Numbered from the stretch's first letter, positions 36,090 to 48,221 are shown. The stretch is 53,337 nt of DNA from Methylobacterium indicum (GCF_001043895.1 NZ_JTHF01000082.1:1-53337); one strand, 5' to 3'. Notes: a model not told the origin generated them from the letters alone. Program-made: numbers and translations.

Positions 36090-37259
36090 ATGCACGACCC
36101 GACGCCGTCCTACCTGTTGCCGAAGGCGGCGCTGCTGCGCTGGCTGGCGGATCCGGGTCTCGACCTGCCGGACGACGTGCGCGTGCGCCTGCTCGCGACG
36201 CTGTCCTCCTCCCTCGCCTCCCTGGCGCTCGGCGCCCTGGCGATGCTGGCCGTCGAGCTCGCGGCCGCGATCCGGCATCCCGGGCCGCTCTTCCTCGGCC
36301 TGCTGGCGGCGGACCTGACTCTGCTCGCCGCCCGGATCGGGATCATCCTGCGCGCCCGGCGTGCCGTCGCCGAAAACCGGCCGGCCCCGACCGACCTCCT
36401 GCTCGCCTCGAGCGTGGCCTGGGCCGGGATGGTCGGGACCATGACGCTCCTGTGCTTCCTCAGCGGCGACCCGCTGCTGCAGGTCCTGGCGCCGCTGACG
36501 ATGATGGGCATTCTCAGCGGGATCGTGACCCGCAACTACGCCGCCCCACGCCTCGCCGTGGCGATGATCGTTCTCTGCGACCTGCCGCTGAAGATCGCGC
36601 TGCCGCTGTATTACGGCGATGCGTGGTTCCTGCTCGCCGCGGGCCTCGGCCTGATCTTTGCGGGGGCGACCGGCATCACGACCGTGCGGCTCAACCACAC
36701 CTACGTCGAGGTGCTGCTCGCCAAGCGGGAGAACCAGCGCCGCGCCACGCACGACCCGCTGACCGGCCTCCTCAACCGCACCGGGCTGATGGACGGCCTC
36801 GCGGCCCGTCTGCCCGCTGGGGGCAAGTCCCTCGCCCTGCTCTACCTCGACCTCGACGGCTTCAAGGCGGTCAACGACTGCTTCGGCCACGGCGTCGGCG
36901 ACGCCCTGCTGATCGAGGTCGCCGGCCGGATCGCCGCCGCGCTCCCGCCGGACTGGGAGGCGGCGCGCCTGGGCGGCGACGAGTTCGTGATCCTCGCCGG
37001 CGGCGACCGGGCGCACGAGGCCGCGATCGTGGCGGCGCACCTGATCGAGGCCGTGAAGGCCCCCTGCGACCTCGGGCCGGATTGCCCGGGCGGGCTCGGC
37101 ATCGGCGTCAGCGTCGGCATCGCCTGGGCCGCTCCCGGCATGGAGCCGGCGGCGCTCCTGGCGGAGGCCGACGCGGCGCTCTACCGCGCCAAGGCCGCCG
37201 GCAAGGGGCGGTGGGCGGCGGGCACCGTGCCGGCGAGCCGGGACGTCCGCGTCGGCTGA
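36090..37259 (+). CDS. Membrane diguanylate cyclase (GGDEF)
   Basis: A 389-residue inner-membrane protein. About six transmembrane helices fill residues 30-205, and the C-terminal GGDEF domain (about 220-385) makes cyclic di-GMP from two GTP. The active-site motif RLGGDEF is intact, as are DPLTGLLNRTG, LDLDGFKAVNDCFGH and the C-terminal ADAALYRAKAAGKGRW. The usual product-inhibition RxxD site, five residues before GGDEF, is replaced by PPDW, so feedback control through that site is probably lost. An EAL gene follows 110 bases downstream on the same strand. Confidence 0.93.
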   Translation: MHDPTPSYLLPKAALLRWLADPGLDLPDDVRVRLLATLSSSLASLALGALAMLAVELAAAIRHPGPLFLGLLAADLTLLAARIGIILRARRAVAENRPAPTDLLLASSVAWAGMVGTMTLLCFLSGDPLLQVLAPLTMMGILSGIVTRNYAAPRLAVAMIVLCDLPLKIALPLYYGDAWFLLAAGLGLIFAGATGITTVRLNHTYVEVLLAKRENQRRATHDPLTGLLNRTGLMDGLAARLPAGGKSLALLYLDLDGFKAVNDCFGHGVGDALLIEVAGRIAAALPPDWEAARLGGDEFVILAGGDRAHEAAIVAAHLIEAVKAPCDLGPDCPGGLGIGVSVGIAWAAPGMEPAALLAEADAALYRAKAAGKGRWAAGTVPASRDVRVG

Positions 37260-37335
37260 CGTCGCGCCGAATTCACGGGCATGTCCACCATATCCGGCAT
37301 GTGAGCCGCAGGTTTTACCTTACATGAAGATAACC

Positions 37336-37353
37336 CTGGGAGGGTATTCCCAG
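37336..37353. promoter_or_regulatory. Hairpin between the GGDEF and EAL genes
   Basis: CTGGGA (37336-37341) and TCCCAG (37348-37353) form a perfect 6-bp stem with a GGGTAT loop, 17 bases before the EAL start. It could be an operator, a weak attenuator or an mRNA structure affecting translation of the EAL gene. Confidence 0.4.
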
Positions 37354-37369
37354 ACGGGTTCGGAGCAGG

Positions 37370-38140
37370 ATGATGACAGAGCGGAGCGGATGCGGGCAAT
37401 GCAGGAGCGGCGAACCGCTTCCCTTCGCCTTCACGATGGCCTTCCACCCCATCGTCGACATCGAGACTGACGGGGTCTGGGGCTACGAAGCGCTGGTGCG
37501 GGGCACCGAGGGGCAGGGGGCCGGCTACATCCTCGGCCAGGTCAACGACGACAACCGCTACCGGTTCGACCAGGCCTGCCGCACCAAGGCGATCGAGCTG
37601 GCCGGCGGGCTGTTTCCGGCCGGCGACGTGCGCCTGTCGATCAACTTCCTGCCGAACGCGGTCTACGAGCCGGCGGCCTGCATCCGGGCGACGCTCGAGG
37701 CGGCGCGGCGGATCGGGTTTTCCCACCAGCGGATCATGTTCGAGTTCACCGAGAACGAGCGCATGACCGACGTGGCCCACGTCCAGCGCATCATCACCGA
37801 TTACCGCCAGCGCGGCTTCCTCACGGCGCTCGACGATTTCGGCGCCGGCTATGCCGGCCTCGGCCTGCTGGCGCGGTTCCAGCCCGACCTGATCAAGCTC
37901 GACATGGAGCTGATCCGCGGCATCGCCGATTCCCCGGCCCGGCGGGCGATCGTCGCGGGCGTGATCGGCATCGCGCGCGCGCTCGGCGTCGCTGTGATCG
38001 CCGAGGGGATCGAGACCCCCGACGAGCTCGCCGCCCTGCGCGAGGCCGGCATCACCCTGTTCCAGGGCTACCTGTTCGCGCGGCCCGCCGTGGCCGCCCT
38101 GCCGGAGCTGAGCCCCGCGGGGATGCGGCAGGCGGCGTGA
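37370..38140 (+). CDS. Stand-alone EAL phosphodiesterase
   Basis: A 256-residue cytoplasmic protein that is essentially one EAL domain, expected to hydrolyse c-di-GMP to pGpG. The metal and catalytic residues are present: YEALVRG (near 44), the Asn of INFLPNA, FEFTENE, DDFGAGYAGL, IKLDMELI and AEGIETPDE, with QGYLFARP at the end. The sequence resembles the EAL half of blue-light and anti-MerR type proteins, though no sensor is attached. Two adjacent ATGs (37370 and 37373) could start it, with CGGAG upstream. It probably acts with the preceding diguanylate cyclase. Confidence 0.93.
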   Translation: MMTERSGCGQCRSGEPLPFAFTMAFHPIVDIETDGVWGYEALVRGTEGQGAGYILGQVNDDNRYRFDQACRTKAIELAGGLFPAGDVRLSINFLPNAVYEPAACIRATLEAARRIGFSHQRIMFEFTENERMTDVAHVQRIITDYRQRGFLTALDDFGAGYAGLGLLARFQPDLIKLDMELIRGIADSPARRAIVAGVIGIARALGVAVIAEGIETPDELAALREAGITLFQGYLFARPAVAALPELSPAGMRQAA

Positions 38141-38204
38141 GCGCCGCGGCAATGCGGCGGGCGGCGTGAGCGCCGTTGGGATCCAGCAGGCGGCGTGAGC
38201 GCCG
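38131..38204. repeat. 29-base tandem repeat across the EAL stop codon
   Basis: The 16-mer GGCGGCGTGAGCGCCG occurs at 38131-38146, 38160-38175 and 38189-38204, a period of 29 bases. The first copy encodes the EAL C-terminus and stop (Ala-Ala-TGA); the next two repeat the same Ala-Ala-stop sequence downstream. Each unit can form a short GGCG/CGCC hairpin. It looks like a local duplication. Confidence 0.8.
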
Positions 38205-38239
38205 CCGGGTGGTGCCGAGGCCCTGGTTCCGGCGCCGCC

Positions 38240-41686
<3,447 letters not shown>

Positions 41687-41882
41687 TGGAACGGTGCTCG
41701 CCTCCGGCCTGCCGCCCGCAAGGTAGGGAGGCGGGCCGGCGCTGGGAACCGGGCGGTGGCCGGTCCGGCGAATCGCCTGGGGGCGGCCGGCGTTCGGAAC
41801 GGATGGCTCCGCTTGCCGTTCCGGCACTCGACACCGTTAGGCGTGCAGGAGGGAACGAGCGTCTCATGACCGGACAGGCCCG
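41687..41882. other. Divergent promoter region of the SNF2 and clsB genes
   Basis: This 196-base gap separates the divergent SNF2-family gene and the cardiolipin-synthase-like gene and must hold at least one promoter. No recognisable operator or -35/-10 pair was found. AGGAGGGAACGAG near 41848 is ribosome-binding-like but too far from the clsB start. Confidence 0.4.
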
Positions 41883-43331
41883 ATGAGCGACGAGCACCCC
41901 GTGACCGGCGAACCCGCGGCCCTCGCGCCCGCGACCGAGACCCTGTTTCAGCCCGGCCGCACCTGCTGGTGCGTGGCCCGGGCCGAGCGGGTCGCCGTGA
42001 TGGTCGATTCCGCCGAGTACTTCGCCCGTCTGGAGGAGGCCTTGCGCCAGGCGCAATCCTCGATCCTGATCGTCGGCTGGGACTTCGACGGGCGCATCCG
42101 CCTGCGCCACGACGCGTCGCCGGAGGAGTCGCCCCCGCTCGGGCCGCTCCTGCGCGACCTCGCGGCGCGGCGGCCGGACCTCCAGGTACGGGTGCTGGTC
42201 TGGAGCGTCGCCACCCTGCACGGGCCGGGCGCGGCTTTGCCGCTGCTGTTCGGGGCCGAGTGGGAATCGCATCCGCGGGTCGAGCTGCGCCTCGACACCC
42301 ACCACCCGCTCTATGCCGCCCACCACCAGAAGCTCGTCTGCATCGACGACCGCATCGCGTTTTCGGGCGGCATCGACCTGACGGTCGGGCGCTGGGACAC
42401 CCCCGCCCACACGGCCGGCGACCCCTTGCGCACCAACCCCGACGGCGAGCTCTATCCCCCGGTGCACGACCTCCAGATGGCGGTGGACGGCGAGGCGGCC
42501 GCGCGGATCGGCGCGATCGCCCGCGAGCGCTGGCGCGCCGCCACCGGCGAGGTGCTGGCGCCCGTCCGCGGCGCCGCGCCGGTCTGGCCGCGGGACCTGG
42601 CGCCGCTCTTCACCGACATGCCCGTCGCCATCGCCCGCACCATGCCGCTCCAGGGCGACGAGCCCTCGGTCGAGGAGGCGGCGGCGCTCACCGCCGCGTC
42701 GCTCGCCGCGGCCCGAAAGACCCTCTACCTCGAGGCGCAGTACCTCACCGCCGACTTCGTGGCCGACGCGCTCGCCGCCCACCTCACGGCGGAGGACGGA
42801 CCCGAGATCGTCGTGGTGATCACGCGCCGCTCGCACAACTTCACCGAGCGCGTCGCCATGGGCACGCCGCGGGACCGGGTGCTGCGCCGCCTGCGCGCCA
42901 TCGACCGCTTCGGGCGCCTGCTCGTGGCCTATCCGGTCGTGCCGGGCGCCGACGGCGAAGAGTGCGAGATCGAGGTCCACGCCAAGCTCGTCATCGTCGA
43001 CGACGGGTTCCTGCGCATCGGCTCCTCGAACCTCAACAACCGCTCGGTCGCCCTCGACACCGAATGCGACCTCGCGGTCGAGGCCCGCACGCCCGAGGAG
43101 CGCCGGGCGATTCTGTCCTTGCGCGACCGCCTGGCGGCCGAGCACCTGGGCGTGGCGCCCGAGGTGCTGGCGGAGGCCGCCGAGCGGGACGGCCTGATCG
43201 CGGCGATCCGGCGCCACATGGGCGGTCCCCGCAGCCTGCGGGTCTGCGAGGTGCCGGAGGAGGAGGGCTTGCTCGATCCGCTCGTCAGCTCCGAGCTGCT
43301 CGACCCGGAGCGGCCGTTCGGGACGGGGTAG
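41883..43331 (+). CDS. clsB: Cardiolipin synthase B-like phospholipase-D protein
   Basis: A 482-residue PLD-superfamily enzyme with two intact HKD sites: HHQKLVCIDDRIAFSGGID (near 141) and VHAKLVIVDDGFLRIGSSNLNN (near 365). ClsB-type enzymes make cardiolipin or transfer phosphatidyl groups at the inner membrane. The assignment rests on the motifs and on the neighbouring ybhN and ybhP homologues, which flank clsB (ybhO) in E. coli. No membrane anchor is visible, as in ClsB. The gene converges with ybhN, and their 3' ends overlap by 47 bases. Confidence 0.85.
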   Translation: MSDEHPVTGEPAALAPATETLFQPGRTCWCVARAERVAVMVDSAEYFARLEEALRQAQSSILIVGWDFDGRIRLRHDASPEESPPLGPLLRDLAARRPDLQVRVLVWSVATLHGPGAALPLLFGAEWESHPRVELRLDTHHPLYAAHHQKLVCIDDRIAFSGGIDLTVGRWDTPAHTAGDPLRTNPDGELYPPVHDLQMAVDGEAAARIGAIARERWRAATGEVLAPVRGAAPVWPRDLAPLFTDMPVAIARTMPLQGDEPSVEEAAALTAASLAAARKTLYLEAQYLTADFVADALAAHLTAEDGPEIVVVITRRSHNFTERVAMGTPRDRVLRRLRAIDRFGRLLVAYPVVPGADGEECEIEVHAKLVIVDDGFLRIGSSNLNNRSVALDTECDLAVEARTPEERRAILSLRDRLAAEHLGVAPEVLAEAAERDGLIAAIRRHMGGPRSLRVCEVPEEEGLLDPLVSSELLDPERPFGTG

Positions 43332-44298
43332 GGCTGCGCGCCCCGCCCGCATCGCGCCACCGGAACACCGCCTCGGTCGCCGCGAAGGCGACGAGGCCGA
43401 GCGCCAGCGGGACCAGGAAGTAGATGCACCGGAAGGCGATGAGCGGGCCGATCACGTCGGTCTTCGGCAGGAGGTGGACGACCACGCTCTCGATCACCCC
43501 GACGCCGCCCGGGACGTGGGTGATGAGCACCGCCGCGTTGGCGATGACGAAGACCGAGGCGACGGCGAGGTAGCCGACGTCGGAGACCGCCATGAGCACC
43601 TGGTGCAGGCAAGCCGAGACCAGGGCGAAGTTGACGGCGCCCAGGGCCACCTGCGCGGCGGCGAGCGGCAGCGGCGGCATCTCGATCGACCAGCGCCGGA
43701 AGGTCAGCGGCTTGCGCCACCAGGCGGCGAGGCCGAGATAGGCCGCGACGCAGGCCGCGCAGGCGAGGCCCGCCGCCAGGACGGCACCGGTGCCGAGCCC
43801 CGTCACCTCCTGGGCGAGACCGGGATGGACCAGCACCGCGACCGCGCCGAGCGCCATCAGGCCGACCGCCACGGTGACGCCGCAGAACAGGACCGCCTTG
43901 GCGACATCCGCCGTGCCGAGGCCCCAGCGGGTGTAGAACCGGTAGCGGATCGCCCCGCTGCTGAGGCCGGCGAATCCGATGCTGTGGCCGAGCGACAGGC
44001 TGATGAAGGCGGCCAGCGCCACCCGGGGATAGGGCAGGGGCTTGCCGGCGGCGCGGAGCGCCAGCCAGTCGATGCCGGTGAGGCAGAGATAGCTCGCGGC
44101 GGCAAACCCCCCGGCCGCGAGGAGCCGGCTCGCCGGCAGGGCCCGCACCGCGTCGACGAGCTGACCCGGGCTGTAGCCGGAGAGCGTGCGGTAGAGCAGG
44201 TAGCCGCCGAGCGCGACGCTGACGAGGGTGGCGAGGATGGTCCAGAACCGGCGCCGGGCGGAAGTCTTTTCGCGGTCCTGGTCTTGTGTCGTCGTCAC
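43285..44298 (-). CDS. ybhN: YbhN-like integral membrane protein (LPG synthase TM region family)
   Basis: A 337-residue polytopic membrane protein with about eight hydrophobic helices. The family marks are GHSIGFAGLSSGAIRYRFY near residue 108 and HVPGGVGVIESVVV near 250. It resembles the flippase-like membrane region of lysylphosphatidylglycerol synthases without the catalytic domain; the transported lipid is unknown. Translation starts at a GTG that overlaps the ybhP stop by four bases (GTGA). Its 3' end lies inside the convergent clsB gene. Confidence 0.88.
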   Translation of the reverse strand: MTTTQDQDREKTSARRRFWTILATLVSVALGGYLLYRTLSGYSPGQLVDAVRALPASRLLAAGGFAAASYLCLTGIDWLALRAAGKPLPYPRVALAAFISLSLGHSIGFAGLSSGAIRYRFYTRWGLGTADVAKAVLFCGVTVAVGLMALGAVAVLVHPGLAQEVTGLGTGAVLAAGLACAACVAAYLGLAAWWRKPLTFRRWSIEMPPLPLAAAQVALGAVNFALVSACLHQVLMAVSDVGYLAVASVFVIANAAVLITHVPGGVGVIESVVVHLLPKTDVIGPLIAFRCIYFLVPLALGLVAFAATEAVFRWRDAGGARSPTPSRTAAPGRAARS

Positions 44299-45089
44299 GC
44301 GGGTTCCTCCCGGAGCGCGAGGGCAGGGGGCGCGACGTCCGGCGCGAGGTCGAGGTCGGCGACGAGGGGCAGGTGGTCGGAGGCGGTCCGGGCGAGGCGG
44401 CCCTGGACTCGATGCACCTTCCGCACCGCGACGCCGCGGCTGACGAAGACGTGGTCGATGCGCAGGAGCGGCAGGCGGGCCGGGAAGGTCGGCCGCGCCC
44501 AGGCCCGCCGGACGGGGCCCTCCGCGTCCGGCAGCCGGGCGGCGAGGCGGCGGTGGACGGCCGAGCCCGGCAGGGCGTTGAAGTCGCCGAGCAGCACCAC
44601 CGGATCGCGGCAGGCGGGATCGCCGAGGAAGCGGGGTCCGAGGAGCGCCGCCGCCTGCGCCGCCCGCTCGCGCCGGTCGAGGCCGAGATGGGTCGTGACG
44701 ACCTGCACCTCGGCGTCGCCGACGCCGACCGCGGCCCAGAGCGCGCCGCGGGGCTCGCGGCCGGCGCTTTCCGGCAGCCCTTCCGCCCGCACCAGCCGGG
44801 AGGGGAGGGCGGTCAGGATCGCGTCGCCGTAGAGTTCCTCCATCACCCGCATCGCCGGATGGAAGTGCGAGCGCATCCCGAGCCGGGCGGCGATCACCTC
44901 CGCCTGATCGATCCCGCCGCTGCGGGCGCGCCCGACATCGAGCTCCTGGAGCGCCACCACGTCCGCCCGGCAGGCCGCGATCACCGCGGCGATGCGCGCC
45001 GGATCGAGGCGGCGGTCGGCGCCGAGGCAGCGGCGGACGTTGTAGGTGAGGACGCGGAGCAACCGGGCGGGGCCTTCCGTAGCGGGCAT
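44295..45089 (-). CDS. ybhP: YbhP-like endonuclease/exonuclease/phosphatase
   Basis: A 264-residue metal-dependent phosphoesterase. Active-site motifs are LTYNVRR (Asn), ALQELDVG (Glu), GDFNALPGS (Asp-x-Asn) and TASDHLPLVADL (Asp-His). EEP enzymes act on nucleic acids, phosphoinositides or other lipid headgroups. Its coupling with ybhN and its proximity to clsB, as in E. coli, favour a phospholipid-related substrate. No signal peptide. It is followed immediately, with a GTGA overlap, by ybhN. Confidence 0.88.
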   Translation of the reverse strand: MPATEGPARLLRVLTYNVRRCLGADRRLDPARIAAVIAACRADVVALQELDVGRARSGGIDQAEVIAARLGMRSHFHPAMRVMEELYGDAILTALPSRLVRAEGLPESAGREPRGALWAAVGVGDAEVQVVTTHLGLDRRERAAQAAALLGPRFLGDPACRDPVVLLGDFNALPGSAVHRRLAARLPDAEGPVRRAWARPTFPARLPLLRIDHVFVSRGVAVRKVHRVQGRLARTASDHLPLVADLDLAPDVAPPALALREEPA

Positions 45090-45160
45090 CCCCCCTCAAC
45101 GGCCGAGCCTGCGCCCGGTTTCGCCTGTCTTGCCACGCTTGGCGCCGCGGGCGGTCCCGC

Positions 45161-45955
45161 TCAGGCGATCGTCGGCACGATCCCGCCCTCGACCCGGAGG
45201 CTCGCGCCGTTGGTGGCGGCGGCGAGCGGGCTCGCCAGGTAGGCGACGAGGCCGGCGATCTCGTCGGGCTCGATCATCCGGGCGAGCAGCGAGAGCGGGC
45301 GGTGGACCCGGAAGAATTCTTCTTCCAGCGCCGCCGCCGGGGCGTCCGGATCGGAGGCGACGCTCTTCAGGAAGTCGACGATGCCCTCCGAACGGGTCGG
45401 GCCGGGCAGCACGGAATTCACCGTCACGCCGGTGCCGCGGGTGCGCTGCGCCAGGCCCCGGGCGATGGTGAGCTGGGCGGTCTTCGACACCGCGTAGTGC
45501 AGCATGTCGGGGGGCGGCACGAGGCCGGATTCGCTCGACACGAACACGATCCGCCCGGCATTCCGCGCCAGCATGCCGGGGAAGTAGGCCTGGGCGAGCC
45601 GCGCGCCCGAGACGACGTTGACCTCGAACAGGCGGTGCCAGTCCGTGTCGGTGATCGCCTCGAAGGCCTTCGATTCGTAGATGCCGAGGTTGTTGACGAG
45701 GATATCCACCTCCGGCACCGCCGCGATCAACGCCGCCGCGCCCTCGGCCGTCGCCGGGTCGGCCAGCACCGTCCGGGGCGTCCGGGCGCCGGGCTCGGCC
45801 GCGATAGCCGCGGCCGCCGCGTCGAGCTTCGCCTGGTTGCGGCCGGGCAGCACGACCGCGGCGCCCTCCGCCGCGAGGCGGCGGGCGATGGCAAGGCCGA
45901 TGCCCGCTGTGGCACCGGTGACGAGGGCGGTCCGGCCGCCGATCCTGAGGTCCAT
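45161..45955 (-). CDS. Short-chain dehydrogenase/reductase
   Basis: A 264-residue Rossmann-fold oxidoreductase. The NAD(P)-binding TGATAGIG is at about residues 14-21, NNLG near 92, the catalytic Ser in FVSSESG and the Tyr-x3-Lys in YAVSKTA near 155, all intact. The C-terminal EGGI region is typical. The substrate is unknown. It is divergent from a LysR regulator across a 132-base gap that holds a perfect inverted repeat, so control by that regulator is likely. Confidence 0.92.
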   Translation of the reverse strand: MDLRIGGRTALVTGATAGIGLAIARRLAAEGAAVVLPGRNQAKLDAAAAAIAAEPGARTPRTVLADPATAEGAAALIAAVPEVDILVNNLGIYESKAFEAITDTDWHRLFEVNVVSGARLAQAYFPGMLARNAGRIVFVSSESGLVPPPDMLHYAVSKTAQLTIARGLAQRTRGTGVTVNSVLPGPTRSEGIVDFLKSVASDPDAPAAALEEEFFRVHRPLSLLARMIEPDEIAGLVAYLASPLAAATNGASLRVEGGIVPTIA

Positions 45956-46048
45956 GGCTGTGGTCTCCGTCTGGGAGACCCCGGAGGGCCTCCATTCGTG
46001 AGACCCCGAGATGACGACGCGGGCGATTGATGACCAGCGCGCGGGCCG

Positions 46049-46063
46049 GCACGATGATCGTGC
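46049..46063. promoter_or_regulatory. Inverted-repeat operator between SDR and lysR
   Basis: GCACGATGATCGTGC is a perfect 7-bp inverted repeat around one central base, 25 bases before the lysR start. It also carries a T-N11-A-like spacing in its flanks. In a divergent LysR/target gap this is the best candidate for the regulator's binding site. Confidence 0.6.
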
Positions 46064-46087
46064 ATCGGACGCAACAATGGGCCGGCC

Positions 46088-46984
46088 ATGGACAACCGCC
46101 TGGGCGAGATGGAGGCCTTCGTGGAGGTGGCGCGCCGCGGCAGCTTCGCGGCCGCCGCCAAGGCGCAGCGGCGCACGCCCTCGGCGGTGAGCCGGGCGGT
46201 GGCGCGGCTGGAGGCGCGCCTCGGCGTCTCCCTGATCCGACGCACCACCCGGTCGATGGCTCTGACGCCGGAGGGCGAACTGTACCTGCGCCGGGCCGCC
46301 GAGCTGATCGCCGAGTTCGACGCGATCGAGGACGGGTTCGGCCGCGACGCGGCGGTGCCGAGCGGCCTTTTGCGGGTCAACGCCTCGGTGCCGTTCGGCA
46401 CGAAGGTGATCCTGCCGGTCCTGCCGCGCTTCCTCGGCGGGCACCCCAGGATGCGGGTCGACCTCGCGCTCACCGACGACGTGGTCGATCTCGTCGAGGC
46501 CCGGGCCGACGTGGCGATCCGCATCGGCCCGTTGCGCGACACGCGCCTGCGGGCCAAGCGCCTCGGCCGCAGCCGCCTCGCGGTGGTGGCCTCCCCGGAC
46601 TACCTCGCGCGGGCCGGCCTGCCCGCCCATCCGGATGCGCTCGCCCACCACAACTGCCTCGCCTTCAGCTTCCGCCGCTCCCTCGACACCTGGCCGTTCC
46701 TGATCGACGGGGCGGTGGCGCAGCGGCCGGTGCGCGGCAACTTCTTCGGCAATTCCGGCGAGGTGGTGCGGATGATGGCGCTCGGCGGCGCGGGGCTGGC
46801 CCGCCTCGCCCGGTTCCACGTCGAGGAGGACATCGCGGCGGGCCGCCTCGTGCCGGTGCTGGAGGCGTTCAGCCCCGGCGACGCCGAGGACGTCCACGCG
46901 CTCTATGCCGGGCACGAGCGGCTGTCCCTGCGCATCCGCTGCTTCGTCGATTTCCTCGCCGCCCATGCGGCGTTGCGGGATTGA
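46088..46984 (+). CDS. LysR-family regulator
   Basis: A 298-residue LysR-type regulator. The winged helix is in residues 1-62 (MEAFVEVARRGSFAAAAKAQRRTPSAVSRAVARLEARLGV), followed by the effector domain (GLLRVNASVPFGTKVILPVLPRF, ADVAIRIGPL, and a C-terminal RIRCFVDFLAAH). It is of the CrgA/DhcR-like branch. It is divergent from the SDR gene, the likely target. It is not closely related to the second LysR gene at 47261. Confidence 0.92.
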   Translation: MDNRLGEMEAFVEVARRGSFAAAAKAQRRTPSAVSRAVARLEARLGVSLIRRTTRSMALTPEGELYLRRAAELIAEFDAIEDGFGRDAAVPSGLLRVNASVPFGTKVILPVLPRFLGGHPRMRVDLALTDDVVDLVEARADVAIRIGPLRDTRLRAKRLGRSRLAVVASPDYLARAGLPAHPDALAHHNCLAFSFRRSLDTWPFLIDGAVAQRPVRGNFFGNSGEVVRMMALGGAGLARLARFHVEEDIAAGRLVPVLEAFSPGDAEDVHALYAGHERLSLRIRCFVDFLAAHAALRD

Positions 46985-47112
46985 CGGGTGGCCGATGCGG
47001 ACGGGCAGGCAAGGAATCGGGACGCCCGGTCATGGAACCGATCGCTCCCCCGCGGCACAACGGTCTCGCGGCCACGCTTGTCCGGCCGATCCTGCCCGTG
47101 GAGTCGCGTTCG

Positions 47113-47292
47113 ATGATGTCGTTCTGGTTCTCGCGCCTCGCGGCCCTTCTCCGCCGCCTGCTGCCGGGCCGGACGCGGCCCGATCCCGGTTCCTGGATCC
47201 TGCTCGGCGAGGGGCGCGGCGTCTCGTGGTCGGGGGACGCGGACGCCGCCCGCCCCGCCCTCACCGGGCCCACGCCTCCGCCTGCGCGGTGA
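47113..47292 (+). CDS. Possible small protein
   Basis: A 59-codon frame with GGAG nine bases before its ATG. The product starts with an amphipathic or weakly hydrophobic stretch (MMSFWFSRLAALLRRLLPG), followed by a Gly/Pro-rich tail. It sits between two LysR genes and overlaps the 3' end of the second by about 30 bases. I recognise no family. The alternative is that it is non-coding. Confidence 0.35.
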   Translation: MMSFWFSRLAALLRRLLPGRTRPDPGSWILLGEGRGVSWSGDADAARPALTGPTPPPAR

Positions 47293-48202
47293 TCCAGGCG
47301 CGAAAGCACGCCACCTTCGGGGCGTCGGTCTCGGTCGGCGTCACGAGGAAGAAGCTGTAGGGGCTCGCCACCTCGTCCGGGAAGGGCCGTACCAGGCCGG
47401 TCGCGCCCTGTCCGATGCCGGCGACGAGGTCGCCCCCGAGCACCCGCGTCGCGAGGCCCACCCCGCCGCCCGCGGTGGCGCATTGCAGGACCATGAAGGT
47501 GTGGGTGAAGCGGGGCCCCCGCGAGGCGTCGATGCCGGGCACCCCGGCGGCGGCCAGCCATTGCGGCCAGCCCACCGCCTCGATGTCGATCGGGTCGTCG
47601 TCGTGCAGCAGGGTGTGCCGCGCCAGGTCGTCGGGCGCGCGCAGCGGCGGCGCGCCGTCGCGAAGATGCGGGCTGCAGACCGGGAAGACCACGTCGCGCA
47701 TCAGCAGGTCGGAGCGCAGGCCCGGATAGCGCCCGCGCCCGTGCCGGATCGCGAGATCCGCGTCGTCGCGGGCGAAATCGACCAGGCGGTTGTTGGCGAC
47801 GACCCGCACGTCGAGGTCGGGATGCTGCGCGCGGAAGCTGCCGATCCGCGGGATCAGCCACAGGCTGGCGAAGGAATGGGTGGTGCTCACGGTCAGCACG
47901 TGGTCCCGGCCCAGGCGCTGCAGCCGGGCGGTCGCCTCGGCGAGCTGGTCCAGAATCTCTCCGGCGGTGGCCGCGAAGCGCTGGCCGGCCGGCGTCAGGG
48001 CGACGCCCCGGCTCGGCAGCCGGCGAAACAGGGCCAAGCCGAACCAGCCCTCCAGGATCTTCACCTGCTGGGCCACCGCGCCGGCACTGACCCCGAGCTC
48101 GTCCCCGGCCTCGTGGAAGGTGGCGTGGCGCGAAGCCGCCTCGAAGGCCCGCACGGCGTTGAGCGGCGGCAGGCGCCGGCGCGGTCCGAGATCGCGAGCC
48201 AT
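47261..48202 (-). CDS. GcvA-like LysR regulator
   Basis: A 313-residue LysR regulator of the GcvA/AmpR-like branch. It opens with RRLPPLNAVRAFEAASRHATFHEAGDELGVSAGAVAQQVKILE, the typical GcvA helix-turn-helix, and has LTVSTTHSFASLWLIPRI and DADLAIRHGRGRYPGL in the effector domain. It is divergent from a DUF1127 gene with 123 bases between, a frequent pairing in alphaproteobacteria. CCCAG-ATTTC-CTGGG at 48222-48236 may be its operator. Confidence 0.92.
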   Translation of the reverse strand: MARDLGPRRRLPPLNAVRAFEAASRHATFHEAGDELGVSAGAVAQQVKILEGWFGLALFRRLPSRGVALTPAGQRFAATAGEILDQLAEATARLQRLGRDHVLTVSTTHSFASLWLIPRIGSFRAQHPDLDVRVVANNRLVDFARDDADLAIRHGRGRYPGLRSDLLMRDVVFPVCSPHLRDGAPPLRAPDDLARHTLLHDDDPIDIEAVGWPQWLAAAGVPGIDASRGPRFTHTFMVLQCATAGGGVGLATRVLGGDLVAGIGQGATGLVRPFPDEVASPYSFFLVTPTETDAPKVACFRAWITAQAEAWAR

Positions 48203-48221
48203 GGTGCGGATCTCCCGGTGG

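Noticed and set aside
38131..38204. CRISPR-like array
   Set aside because: There are only three units with 13-base intervals, overlapping a stop codon, and no cas genes nearby. It is a simple tandem duplication.
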